A stretch of DNA of 24,183 bases from an uncultured Bacteroidales bacterium (GTDB lineage: Bacteria; Bacteroidota; Bacteroidia; Bacteroidales; F082), in the NCBI GenBank assembly GCA_946410535.1, contig CAMKAR010000004.1, positions 1 through 24,183 on the forward strand, written 5' to 3'. Below the pieces are notes generated by a model. It did not search any database and was not told where the DNA came from. It worked only from the letters and a program-made list of their open reading frames with translations. Made by a program: the position numbers and the translations under genes. Positions 1-10,000 of the stretch are shown one piece after another. Within the stretch, counting starts at the first letter, position 1. Every line of letters begins with the position of its first letter.

Positions 1-3000
1 GGTGCCGTCCTCGGCGGCCTCGAAGTTGAGCGGCAGCTCGCCCACGGGCTGGCTGAAGACAACGGCATAATCCGTTCCGTTTTGCGGGATATAAAGCCTG
101 TCGGGCGAGGCCATGAGCGCGAGTTTGCCAAGGTTGTCGCCTTCGCCGAAGCGGATTCGGGCGCGGTCGATAGGCGTAGAGATGCTTCCCCTTCCCTGCT
201 CCACTTTGCGCAGGCTGAAGTTCAGGGCGTTGGCGTTCTCGGTGGGTGCCGTCGTGGTGAAAATCACCACATCGTCGCCATTATTGGCCTGCACGAAGAT
301 GCCTTCCATCGGGGCGACGACATTGTCCGTTGCCAACACAATCTTGGAGCCATCGGTAGTTTCTTCCAAACGGTAGAACGGACGGTCACCACTCAAGTAG
401 GCTTGGCAAGTGTAGGGATTGCCCACCAAGTTCCACGCACCAAAAGTGGTTTCCGCAAAAGCCAAACCAACTTCCTTGGCTTGGTTGCTTGGCAACACGG
501 TGCCAGTGAATGACGCAGAGGTGTTGACGCTATTGGCCACCAAATATCCCAGCCCATTTTTGAGCTTGAACGTTTGTTCGTGTTGCTTGTAGTTGCGCCA
601 TTCCTCTCCTTGTTGGCTGCCGTCGAAGCTGTAGAGGTCGTAGGTGCCTTCGATGATGCCGCCGATGCTGTCGCTTTCAGGCTTCAAGGCTTCGACGACG
701 GGCGGCGCGATGAGAAACCAATTGCTGCTGCCGCGACCGTAGCCAGCTATGGCCTTCTGCATCGTGGCACCAACGGGGTTGTTCACCTTCAGCTGTCCGC
801 CATCGGCAATGACAAGGCTTCCGTATTTGTTGATGCCGCTTCTATCGACCTGAACGGTGTCGATGTTCAACTCTATCTTGTTGACCTGAGCCACGAAGCC
901 TTCCGGGATCATGACCTTGGCGTTGATGAGCACATTGTCGTTGATGGTGGGCAAGCCTCCGCCCGCCTTGCTGTTGCCTGTTCTCCACATCGATGGGTCC
1001 TCCCAACTGCCTTCGGTGATGTCGGAGCCTTCGCCAAACACGTTGTCGAACACTTCCACCTTCACGTCGTCAATCAGCCAGTCGAAGTTGTTGTAGTTGT
1101 GCGTCACGCCATATTCGAAACGGATGTTGATGGTTTTACCGATGTAGTCGTCAAGGCTGATGACATACTTTCTCCAGAACGACTTGCGTCCAAAGCTTTC
1201 CCACAGGGTGCCGAGGTCGAAATCGTAGCCGTCGTCGGCATTGATGTTATCCGAGACGAAGATGTGCATCGTTCCACGGGCGTCGCTGCTCTCGAAGTCG
1301 CACTTGCTCCAGAAGCTCAGTGTGGCCGAGGTCGCGTTTTCGTCGATATGGAGCGCGGGAGCCAAAACCGCAGCGCCATTGCTGTTGAAATGGAAATGGT
1401 TCCTGTCGCTTGAGATGCACTTCGAGGCGTTGTAGGTCTCCCAAGAATAATTGGTTCCCGTGATGTGCGACCAGTCGTCGAGGTGCGACATGCTGTAGTC
1501 GTAATGGTTGACCGGATCCCAACAGTCGGGCATGTCGGCACCTTCAAAGTCCTCGAAGAACGGATGTGCCTTGTCGACGGTGATGAAGCCGTCGGAGCAG
1601 CGGGTGGTGAACCAAGCCTCTTCCGACCAATCGCTTTGGGTGTTTTCGTCGCAATACGACCTCACTTGCCAGTAATACACTGTGCTGGTTTCCAAACCGG
1701 TCAACATCCAACGGTAAGGCGAAGAAGTGATTTCGTCGGTCAGCACCATGTTTTCTGCTGCATACTCTTGACCCTCAATGCGGTAACGGATTTGCCAGCG
1801 TGTCGCGTCATTTTCAGGGAACCATTCCACCGTGGCTTTCGTGCCGAGGTGGGTCGTACACATCCAAGTCCTTGGCGTTGATCCACACCCCGTCAGGGTG
1901 GTGAAAGACAACGGGAACGCGCCTGTACTATAGCCCTCCTCGCCGCAGTTGGCGCGGATTTCGACCTCATATTCGGTGTTTTCTTCCAAATTGTCTAAAA
2001 CAAAGAGATTGGATGTCTCATTCGTCCCCGAATATACCACCTCGCTCCATTCCGACCATTCGTCGTCCGAGGCTTTCTTGTAACGCAGTTCGAGGTCGCC
2101 ATACTCGTATTCCATCACACTGAAAGTGACGCTATGGCTTCCTTCTGTATAGACATACACAGACGGCACGGGGCAAGCTTCCATTGTGGTGAACTGGCCA
2201 TAGTCGTCGCTCCATGCGCTGAAGTCGCCTTCTCCGCAGTTGGCGCGTACCCTGAAGTAATAGTTGGTGCTAGCTTCGAGACCCGTGAGCGAGCCGCTGC
2301 GATAGTCGCCTGACGTGCTCCCTTCGCTCGCGTCGATGTCCACGATGGTGGCATTGGCGACGTTGAAATTGGCGGTGGTGCTGTAGGCGATTTGGAAGTT
2401 CATCTGCGCCTCGTCGCGCACACGCCACATAAGGTTGGCTTCGTGAGGCTCAACATCATTGATGCTCAACTGGTAAGGTGTTTTGCAGGTGGGGGCCACC
2501 TCAACGAGGATGTCGTCGATGTAGTAGCCATAGCTCTGGTCGCATCGGAAAACGATATACTGACCTTCGCCCGTGTAGTTCTCGAAACTGACCTCAAACT
2601 TGCTGAAATTATTAGGCATACTGACAAAATCCACCTGCTGAAAAGTCGTTGCGTCGTCGGGATCAGTCATCACGCCGACATAGAGGTAGGGCATACTAAC
2701 GTAATAAGTAGTCCTTTTTCCATAGAACGACATCTGGAGCGTGTTGATGGGATACGCTGTGGCATCAATCATGGGCAACACAGCGAAGGATGCGTTGGAG
2801 TTCTTGTTCATGTAGAGCGACTTTGTCCCCGAATTGGCTGCCCCTGTGCTGATTTTGGGATAAGTGCCGTCGCTGAAGTGCCAGCAAGCGGGCGCATTGT
2901 GACCCACCGTGGCATCCTCGAAGCCGTAGGAGAATGGCAACGTCAGGAAGTCACATTCGGTGGTGAAGGAGATGGTCGCCCAATCGCTGTAATTGTCAGT

Positions 3001-6000
3001 ACCGCAGATGGTGCGCACGCGTGCTTCGTATTCGGTGGCTGCCGTTAGGCCGTTCAATGTGTAAACTGGATTTGTGCTCACCGCAACGGCATCGCTCCAC
3101 TCGGACGATTCGGTCATGCGGTATTGCAATTCCCATTCCGTAATGTCGTTCACCGCTGTCCAAGTGAGCATGGCTGTGGTCTGTGTAAGGTCACTGATTT
3201 CCAGATTCTTGGGTGCTTTGCACGACAAGTCTACAACAATGCTAATGTCGTCGACATAAAGTGTCCTTGAATACGAGCCTCTGTCGCAACTGAAGGCGAT
3301 GTAGCGCCCCGAGCCTGTGTAATCCTCGAAGTTGACGGTGAGTTGCGTATAAGTGGTAGGCAAAGCCACATTCTTGACCATCTCGAAAGTGGTGGGGTCG
3401 TCGGGATCGGTCATCACGCCAACGGCCAAGGTGTTGCTGCCCGTAGCTCCAGCCTTGCCCCAAAACGACAGCACCAACGAACTGATCGGCGCATCCATCT
3501 CAGGCAAGACCGCCATTTGATACAATGGGCCATTGCTTGATGTTGTCCTGTAGAACTCAAGATAATTGGTGGTGGAATGTGAATTGGCACTACTACTCAT
3601 GATGCGTGGATGTCCGGCGTATGTCGTGGTTGGTGCGTCTTGGTTGACGCGCGTCCAACATTCGGGCAAGCTGGTGCCACTGCCTGCGGCATCGCTGTCG
3701 AAATCGTATTCAAACGGCAGGCTCATGGGTGCGCAACGGGTGGTGAAGCCATTGGATAGCCAGTAGCTCGTGTTGTCGCCACCACAATCAGCCTTGACGC
3801 GCACTTGATAATCGGTTGCGGCGGTAAGGTTGTCCAACGCATAGGTCGGCGTGTTCTCAACAGTAACCACTTCGCTCCAATCGGCATCTGCCACTGCCTT
3901 ATATTGGAATTTCCATGCGGTTTCCTCGCCGCCGGGGGTCCATGTGACAGTCGCCGTGGTTGAGGTGCGACTGAACCTCAGATCGGAAGGCATGGCGCAT
4001 GTTGGAGCTTCGCCAGCGATATAATCGATTGTCATTTTTGGCAGGAACTTCTCATGATAGTTAGATCCAGCCCAGTAATATGTCGCATAATTGTCCGTCG
4101 TGATTCCGTACCACTGCATGAATGAATAACTGGAGCTTTTTTCCGTTTCGTTGAAACCAATCAGCAGATTGCCACCCGTGTTGGGATAAGGTGTGCTGAA
4201 AGTGACTTCCATCTGGCCGCCATTCACCGTGAGGCTTCCGCAATACACCTCGGTAAGGCTACTCCAATCGACGGGTGTGGCGGTGGCAAATGCCGTCAAA
4301 TCTGTTGGAGCCGCATAAACTTTGAACACGCCATCGGGCCACGATCCGGTATTGTATGTCGCATAAAAAGTCAGCTTGGTGATTTGGCCGTAAAGCATCT
4401 CCGACAAATCGGAAGCCGGAACAATGAACTGGTTTTTGACGTTGTAACTATTGGCTGAATAATAAAATGGAGTATTGTAGCTTGTTGAAGTACCATCGTT
4501 CAAGGTGATGGTCCGCATGGCCGAAGGCATGAAACTACACCTGTTGCTCCAAGCGCTCACGTCGCTTTCGCCGCAATTGGCGCGGACGTAGGCATAATAG
4601 GTGGTTTCGGGGGTGAGGCCGCTCAAGGTGAAAGGATTACTCTGCACGGTGAGGGGATTGTAATTGTCAGGATTGAAGTTGGGGTCGGTCGAGATGACGT
4701 ATTGCCATGCGGTTTCGTCGCCGCCAGGAGTCCAGCTAAGCGTAGCCGAACTGGTACCGACATCCGAAGCGGCGAGGTTTTTCGGCTTCAGGCAAGTCGG
4801 AGCCGTGCCGAGGGTATAGCTAAAGCTTACTTTCGGAAGGAATCGATATCGATCAAAGGATGAATACCCCGACATCTCAAAGCCTCCATAAGAATTGTAA
4901 TCCGAGGTGGACACCCCATACCAATAGGCGGACACTCCGGATCCCGTGGAAAGTTGATTGAATCCTATCAGCAAGTCGCCACCCATATACTGATACGGTG
5001 CATTAAGATTGATTTCCATCTTGCCGCCACTGACGGAAACGCTTCCTGAATAAACCGTTGACATTGATGACCAATCGAAGAACGCTGCGGTTTCAAAAGA
5101 GGTCACACCATCCAATTCACTGATGAGAACATCAAATGTGGCATTGCCGAAGTTCGCGTTTTGGGTATTGGCATAAAACGTCAGTTTATCAATGTTCGCA
5201 TACAGCAAATCCGCCAAATCAGCTGCCGGGATGATGAATTGGCTTTTCGTAGTGTAATCGACGAAATAGGAATAAAACGGAATACTTGAATTCGTGTTGG
5301 TTCCATCACCAACCGTAAGCTCATATCTCGGCGTGAAAGTGCAGACCTCGCTCCAGTCGCTGTAGATGTTCTCGCCGCAAACGGCACGCACGCAGGCATA
5401 GTAAGCGGTGTTCACCGTCAGGCCTCCCAAGGTATAGGGCTTGTTGTCGACCGTGACGATGGTTCCATTGTCAGGAGTGAAGTTTTCCGTCGTGGAATAC
5501 GAAATCTGCCACTGGGTCTCGCTGCTTCCCATGTTCCATGTCAAAGTGGCCGTCGTTGGCGTGACGCTGCTTTCCTGAAGGTTTGACGGGGCAAAGCACT
5601 GGGTGGTCATGCTCACTTCTTCGCTCCAATCGCTGTAGTCACCTTCGCCGCACACGGCACGCACTCGGGCATAATAGGTAACGCCAGTAACCAAACCTTC
5701 TTTATTATAATACTGCGTCGTCACCGTTTCCAGGGTAACCTCTTCGGGATTGAAGCCTTGCTGGTCGGAAAAAGCCACCTGCCACGAAGTCTCCGAACCA
5801 ACGGGAGTCCATGTGAAGTAGGCCATGTTGCAACTCGCTTGTGCCTGCCCGATGTTTGGCGTATAGCAACCCACTTCAAAATCGCAGGCATTGCTCCAAT
5901 CGCTGTAATGCTCGCCGTTGTTGTAGTTTCCGCGGACGCAGGCATGGTAGGTGACGCCGGATTCCAGTCCAGTGATGGTGTAAGGCCTGGTTTCGGTATT

Positions 6001-6663
6001 GGCGACCGAAGGCGCTGTACTTGCGTCGGGCGCTGTGGAACTTGTGGTGTAATAGATATCCCAATGGTCCTGACCTGTGCGTGGAGTCCAGTCAAGTGTA
6101 GCAGAGTTTGAGGTGTAGGTTGTCACCACAAGATTCTTCGGAGTTGGATAATCCGAATATTGCTCAAAAACAAAATCATCAAGATAGAGATAAGTGTAAG
6201 ATGATGTCGTTGTATATTTAATAGCGATGTATTTTGTTTCTGAGGAAAAAGTCTGGCTAAACACATTCCAATTATTATCGCTCGTCGTAATAGGATCGCC
6301 GTAGGTAAAATCACTGATAACATTTGAACTTGTGGTAGAGTAACCGACTTGAAAAGTTTGGGCTGTTGAAGGAGCCTTGTAATAAAATTCCACCATAGTG
6401 CCAACTTCATTGGTTGTCAGTTCAGGCGACACTAGGTATTGTTCCGGATATAGTGACGTGCAATAAAAACGGAAGCCATAAGAACCTGTTCTTTTCGCAT
6501 ATTCATAAGGTTTTGAATTGGTAGAACCATTCTTCGTCCATCCTTCTCCAGTCAAATCATTGTTCTCAAACCCGTATTCATACGGCAGTGTTTCCTGCGC
6601 CCTCGCTGCCCAAGGCGCGCCCAATGCGAGGAGCATGATGATGAGTAAAGTCCTGTTGTTCAT
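1..6663 (-). CDS. Giant T9SS-exported fibronectin-III/jelly-roll surface protein, second tandem copy (3' end beyond window)
   Basis: This minus-strand gene starts at 6663 and is still open at base 1, so 2221 codons are visible. Every visible residue matches the 2370-residue protein encoded at 7042-14154, including the signal peptide ending in ARAQ. If it continues like its twin, about 149 residues are missing, among them the T9SS sorting domain. The start is fixed by the AAGGAGG ribosome binding site at 6671-6677 and by the neighbouring 89-residue gene, whose TGA lies 2 nt upstream of this ATG. The expected role is a secreted or surface-anchored adhesin-like protein. I see no frameshift or stop in the visible part. 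Whether the gene is complete, or whether the copy itself is an assembly artefact, cannot be judged from this window. Confidence 0.85.
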   Translation of the reverse strand, partial: MNNRTLLIIMLLALGAPWAARAQETLPYEYGFENNDLTGEGWTKNGSTNSKPYEYAKRTGSYGFRFYCTSLYPEQYLVSPELTTNEVGTMVEFYYKAPSTAQTFQVGYSTTSSNVISDFTYGDPITTSDNNWNVFSQTFSSETKYIAIKYTTTSSYTYLYLDDFVFEQYSDYPTPKNLVVTTYTSNSATLDWTPRTGQDHWDIYYTTSSTAPDASTAPSVANTETRPYTITGLESGVTYHACVRGNYNNGEHYSDWSNACDFEVGCYTPNIGQAQASCNMAYFTWTPVGSETSWQVAFSDQQGFNPEEVTLETVTTQYYNKEGLVTGVTYYARVRAVCGEGDYSDWSEEVSMTTQCFAPSNLQESSVTPTTATLTWNMGSSETQWQISYSTTENFTPDNGTIVTVDNKPYTLGGLTVNTAYYACVRAVCGENIYSDWSEVCTFTPRYELTVGDGTNTNSSIPFYSYFVDYTTKSQFIIPAADLADLLYANIDKLTFYANTQNANFGNATFDVLISELDGVTSFETAAFFDWSSMSTVYSGSVSVSGGKMEINLNAPYQYMGGDLLIGFNQLSTGSGVSAYWYGVSTSDYNSYGGFEMSGYSSFDRYRFLPKVSFSYTLGTAPTCLKPKNLAASDVGTSSATLSWTPGGDETAWQYVISTDPNFNPDNYNPLTVQSNPFTLSGLTPETTYYAYVRANCGESDVSAWSNRCSFMPSAMRTITLNDGTSTSYNTPFYYSANSYNVKNQFIVPASDLSEMLYGQITKLTFYATYNTGSWPDGVFKVYAAPTDLTAFATATPVDWSSLTEVYCGSLTVNGGQMEVTFSTPYPNTGGNLLIGFNETEKSSSYSFMQWYGITTDNYATYYWAGSNYHEKFLPKMTIDYIAGEAPTCAMPSDLRFSRTSTTATVTWTPGGEETAWKFQYKAVADADWSEVVTVENTPTYALDNLTAATDYQVRVKADCGGDNTSYWLSNGFTTRCAPMSLPFEYDFDSDAAGSGTSLPECWTRVNQDAPTTTYAGHPRIMSSSANSHSTTNYLEFYRTTSSNGPLYQMAVLPEMDAPISSLVLSFWGKAGATGSNTLAVGVMTDPDDPTTFEMVKNVALPTTYTQLTVNFEDYTGSGRYIAFSCDRGSYSRTLYVDDISIVVDLSCKAPKNLEISDLTQTTAMLTWTAVNDITEWELQYRMTESSEWSDAVAVSTNPVYTLNGLTAATEYEARVRTICGTDNYSDWATISFTTECDFLTLPFSYGFEDATVGHNAPACWHFSDGTYPKISTGAANSGTKSLYMNKNSNASFAVLPMIDATAYPINTLQMSFYGKRTTYYVSMPYLYVGVMTDPDDATTFQQVDFVSMPNNFSKFEVSFENYTGEGQYIVFRCDQSYGYYIDDILVEVAPTCKTPYQLSINDVEPHEANLMWRVRDEAQMNFQIAYSTTANFNVANATIVDIDASEGSTSGDYRSGSLTGLEASTNYYFRVRANCGEGDFSAWSDDYGQFTTMEACPVPSVYVYTEGSHSVTFSVMEYEYGDLELRYKKASDDEWSEWSEVVYSGTNETSNLFVLDNLEENTEYEVEIRANCGEEGYSTGAFPLSFTTLTGCGSTPRTWMCTTHLGTKATVEWFPENDATRWQIRYRIEGQEYAAENMVLTDEITSSPYRWMLTGLETSTVYYWQVRSYCDENTQSDWSEEAWFTTRCSDGFITVDKAHPFFEDFEGADMPDCWDPVNHYDYSMSHLDDWSHITGTNYSWETYNASKCISSDRNHFHFNSNGAAVLAPALHIDENATSATLSFWSKCDFESSDARGTMHIFVSDNINADDGYDFDLGTLWESFGRKSFWRKYVISLDDYIGKTINIRFEYGVTHNYNNFDWLIDDVKVEVFDNVFGEGSDITEGSWEDPSMWRTGNSKAGGGLPTINDNVLINAKVMIPEGFVAQVNKIELNIDTVQVDRSGINKYGSLVIADGGQLKVNNPVGATMQKAIAGYGRGSSNWFLIAPPVVEALKPESDSIGGIIEGTYDLYSFDGSQQGEEWRNYKQHEQTFKLKNGLGYLVANSVNTSASFTGTVLPSNQAKEVGLAFAETTFGAWNLVGNPYTCQAYLSGDRPFYRLEETTDGSKIVLATDNVVAPMEGIFVQANNGDDVVIFTTTAPTENANALNFSLRKVEQGRGSISTPIDRARIRFGEGDNLGKLALMASPDRLYIPQNGTDYAVVFSQPVGELPLNFEAAEDGT

Positions 6664-6665
6664 GG

Positions 6666-6935
6666 TCAGTCCTCCTTGTGTTTTTTGGTTGCGAGATAGG
6701 CCGCTCCGAGACCGAGCAGCACCGCGATGCCGCTGCCCAAGGGCAGTTCATTGGCATTTTGGTTTTCGGACGAGCCGTGACTCGGCAGCATGGGTGTGTT
6801 CGTGCTGCGATTGCCATACATGCCTTCCATTTCGGGGCTTGTGCCGCGCTGGAAGAGGCCTCCGCCGTTAGGGTCGGCGAGTGCGGTTGTGGCGAGGCCG
6901 AGGAGGATTGCTGTGGTCAGTGTTAGTTTTTTCAT
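6666..6935 (-). CDS. Small signal-peptide protein with C-terminal membrane segment, second tandem copy
   Basis: This 89-residue protein is identical to the one encoded at 14157-14426. A Sec signal peptide (residues 1-20, cleavage after ALA) is followed by a Gly/Ser/Asn-rich segment. A hydrophobic stretch (PLGSGIAVLLGLGAAY, about residues 65-80) precedes a basic end, KKHKED. The order hydrophobic helix then basic tail resembles the tripartite C-terminal sorting or anchoring tails of small Bacteroidetes exported proteins (PID-CTERM type), but I cannot assign it to a named family. Its TGA lies 2 nt before the ATG of the giant downstream gene, so the two are probably translationally coupled. The start codon has only an A-rich leader and no Shine-Dalgarno sequence. 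The function is unknown; it may be a membrane partner of the giant protein. Confidence 0.75.
   Translation of the reverse strand: MKKLTLTTAILLGLATTALADPNGGGLFQRGTSPEMEGMYGNRSTNTPMLPSHGSSENQNANELPLGSGIAVLLGLGAAYLATKKHKED
6671..6677 (-). promoter_or_regulatory. Strong Shine-Dalgarno for the giant gene (second copy)
   Basis: The minus strand reads AAGGAGG, followed by 7 nt and then the ATG at 6663. It lies inside the last codons of the 89-residue gene. A strong Shine-Dalgarno is unusual in Bacteroidetes and fixes the start of the giant gene. Confidence 0.75.
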
Positions 6936-6966
6936 TTTATTATCGTGTTTGTTTTGTTTGTTGCTG

Positions 6967-6994
6967 CCCTACACTGCGCGGTGCTTGTGTAGGG
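6967..6994. repeat. Stem-loop upstream of the small gene (second copy)
   Basis: CCCTACAC and GTGTAGGG form a perfect 8-bp stem around a 12-nt loop, about 31 nt upstream of the small gene's ATG. It is identical to 14458-14485. No T-tract follows it on the minus strand, so it is not a typical terminator. It could act in the 5' leader or as an mRNA-processing site. Confidence 0.55.
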
Positions 6995-7006
6995 TTAATA
7001 AGGTAT

Positions 7007-7021
7007 CGTCCCTTCGGGACG
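7007..7021. repeat. Short palindromic repeat (cgtcccttcgggacg)
   Basis: A perfect 6-bp stem surrounds a 3-nt loop in the spacer between the middle giant gene and the next small gene. The same 15-mer lies at 14499-14513, in the equivalent spacer after the 2139-residue gene. A short dispersed palindrome is the simplest reading. It may also help terminate transcription, but no U-run follows on the minus strand. Confidence 0.55.
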
Positions 7022-7041
7022 GGTCCAAAGCGTGTCAAAGA

Positions 7042-10000
7042 TCAACGAACCACCACCTTCTGTACCCTCACATCATCGCCGTTCACGAGGCGGATGAGGT
7101 AGAGGCCTGCGGGTTGGTGGATGCTGGTCTGCACCGAGCCTTCAATCTGCTCGCTGCTGAGGATGCGCCCGTTGAGGTCGATGACTTGCAGCGTGGCGCG
7201 GCCTTCGTTGAGGATGATCCAGTTGCCGTTGTTGTTGAAGGCAAAGGTCTCACTGTCGCCGTTTGCGTCCTCGCTATCGGAAGCGAACACCACCTTGAAG
7301 CGCGAGGCGTAGTCGGTCTTCTTGGCGGTGAAGGTGTATTCTGCCTGTCGGGGTGCGTTTGAATCCCCCTGCCCCCCTTTGTAAAGGGGGAAGCCTACCG
7401 GGGTCAAGAGGTCGACATCGGCGCCGGTGAGGTTGTCGATGAGGTGGCAATACACCAAGCCTTCGGTGGCGTTCTCGAAGCTGAGGGTGTAGGTGCCGTC
7501 CTCGGCGGCCTCGAAGTTGAGCGGCAGCTCGCCCACGGGCTGGCTGAAGACAACGGCATAATCCGTTCCGTTTTGCGGGATATAAAGCCTGTCGGGCGAG
7601 GCCATGAGCGCGAGTTTGCCAAGGTTGTCGCCTTCGCCGAAGCGGATTCGGGCGCGGTCGATAGGCGTAGAGATGCTTCCCCTTCCCTGCTCCACTTTGC
7701 GCAGGCTGAAGTTCAGGGCGTTGGCGTTCTCGGTGGGTGCCGTCGTGGTGAAAATCACCACATCGTCGCCATTATTGGCCTGCACGAAGATGCCTTCCAT
7801 CGGGGCGACGACATTGTCCGTTGCCAACACAATCTTGGAGCCATCGGTAGTTTCTTCCAAACGGTAGAACGGACGGTCACCACTCAAGTAGGCTTGGCAA
7901 GTGTAGGGATTGCCCACCAAGTTCCACGCACCAAAAGTGGTTTCCGCAAAAGCCAAACCAACTTCCTTGGCTTGGTTGCTTGGCAACACGGTGCCAGTGA
8001 ATGACGCAGAGGTGTTGACGCTATTGGCCACCAAATATCCCAGCCCATTTTTGAGCTTGAACGTTTGTTCGTGTTGCTTGTAGTTGCGCCATTCCTCTCC
8101 TTGTTGGCTGCCGTCGAAGCTGTAGAGGTCGTAGGTGCCTTCGATGATGCCGCCGATGCTGTCGCTTTCAGGCTTCAAGGCTTCGACGACGGGCGGCGCG
8201 ATGAGAAACCAATTGCTGCTGCCGCGACCGTAGCCAGCTATGGCCTTCTGCATCGTGGCACCAACGGGGTTGTTCACCTTCAGCTGTCCGCCATCGGCAA
8301 TGACAAGGCTTCCGTATTTGTTGATGCCGCTTCTATCGACCTGAACGGTGTCGATGTTCAACTCTATCTTGTTGACCTGAGCCACGAAGCCTTCCGGGAT
8401 CATGACCTTGGCGTTGATGAGCACATTGTCGTTGATGGTGGGCAAGCCTCCGCCCGCCTTGCTGTTGCCTGTTCTCCACATCGATGGGTCCTCCCAACTG
8501 CCTTCGGTGATGTCGGAGCCTTCGCCAAACACGTTGTCGAACACTTCCACCTTCACGTCGTCAATCAGCCAGTCGAAGTTGTTGTAGTTGTGCGTCACGC
8601 CATATTCGAAACGGATGTTGATGGTTTTACCGATGTAGTCGTCAAGGCTGATGACATACTTTCTCCAGAACGACTTGCGTCCAAAGCTTTCCCACAGGGT
8701 GCCGAGGTCGAAATCGTAGCCGTCGTCGGCATTGATGTTATCCGAGACGAAGATGTGCATCGTTCCACGGGCGTCGCTGCTCTCGAAGTCGCACTTGCTC
8801 CAGAAGCTCAGTGTGGCCGAGGTCGCGTTTTCGTCGATATGGAGCGCGGGAGCCAAAACCGCAGCGCCATTGCTGTTGAAATGGAAATGGTTCCTGTCGC
8901 TTGAGATGCACTTCGAGGCGTTGTAGGTCTCCCAAGAATAATTGGTTCCCGTGATGTGCGACCAGTCGTCGAGGTGCGACATGCTGTAGTCGTAATGGTT
9001 GACCGGATCCCAACAGTCGGGCATGTCGGCACCTTCAAAGTCCTCGAAGAACGGATGTGCCTTGTCGACGGTGATGAAGCCGTCGGAGCAGCGGGTGGTG
9101 AACCAAGCCTCTTCCGACCAATCGCTTTGGGTGTTTTCGTCGCAATACGACCTCACTTGCCAGTAATACACTGTGCTGGTTTCCAAACCGGTCAACATCC
9201 AACGGTAAGGCGAAGAAGTGATTTCGTCGGTCAGCACCATGTTTTCTGCTGCATACTCTTGACCCTCAATGCGGTAACGGATTTGCCAGCGTGTCGCGTC
9301 ATTTTCAGGGAACCATTCCACCGTGGCTTTCGTGCCGAGGTGGGTCGTACACATCCAAGTCCTTGGCGTTGATCCACACCCCGTCAGGGTGGTGAAAGAC
9401 AACGGGAACGCGCCTGTACTATAGCCCTCCTCGCCGCAGTTGGCGCGGATTTCGACCTCATATTCGGTGTTTTCTTCCAAATTGTCTAAAACAAAGAGAT
9501 TGGATGTCTCATTCGTCCCCGAATATACCACCTCGCTCCATTCCGACCATTCGTCGTCCGAGGCTTTCTTGTAACGCAGTTCGAGGTCGCCATACTCGTA
9601 TTCCATCACACTGAAAGTGACGCTATGGCTTCCTTCTGTATAGACATACACAGACGGCACGGGGCAAGCTTCCATTGTGGTGAACTGGCCATAGTCGTCG
9701 CTCCATGCGCTGAAGTCGCCTTCTCCGCAGTTGGCGCGTACCCTGAAGTAATAGTTGGTGCTAGCTTCGAGACCCGTGAGCGAGCCGCTGCGATAGTCGC
9801 CTGACGTGCTCCCTTCGCTCGCGTCGATGTCCACGATGGTGGCATTGGCGACGTTGAAATTGGCGGTGGTGCTGTAGGCGATTTGGAAGTTCATCTGCGC
9901 CTCGTCGCGCACACGCCACATAAGGTTGGCTTCGTGAGGCTCAACATCATTGATGCTCAACTGGTAAGGTGTTTTGCAGGTGGGGGCCACCTCAACGAGG

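Larger units (their letters stand above)
1..6999. repeat. Tandem direct repeat, left unit (cut by window edge)
   Basis: Bases 1-6999 correspond to 7492-14490 at a constant offset of 7491. I found no substitution or gap in the stretches I compared, and the translations on both strands agree throughout. The match ends at 6999/14490 just after agggttaat. It covers part of one giant gene, the complete small gene and about 64 nt of its leader. The full repeat unit would be about 7.5 kb, and its other end lies left of the window. Confidence 0.92.

Noticed and set aside
574..1413. Long plus-strand open frames within the giant genes (for example 574-1413, 2392-3048 and their copies at 8065-8904 and 9883-10539)
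   Set aside because: They lie opposite continuous, domain-rich minus-strand coding sequence, have low-complexity Val/Ala/His-rich translations with no recognisable domains, and repeat simply because the DNA repeats.
7007..7021. Rho-independent terminator after the giant gene
   Set aside because: The stem is only 6 bp and no T-run follows on the minus strand. The element recurs as a dispersed palindrome.
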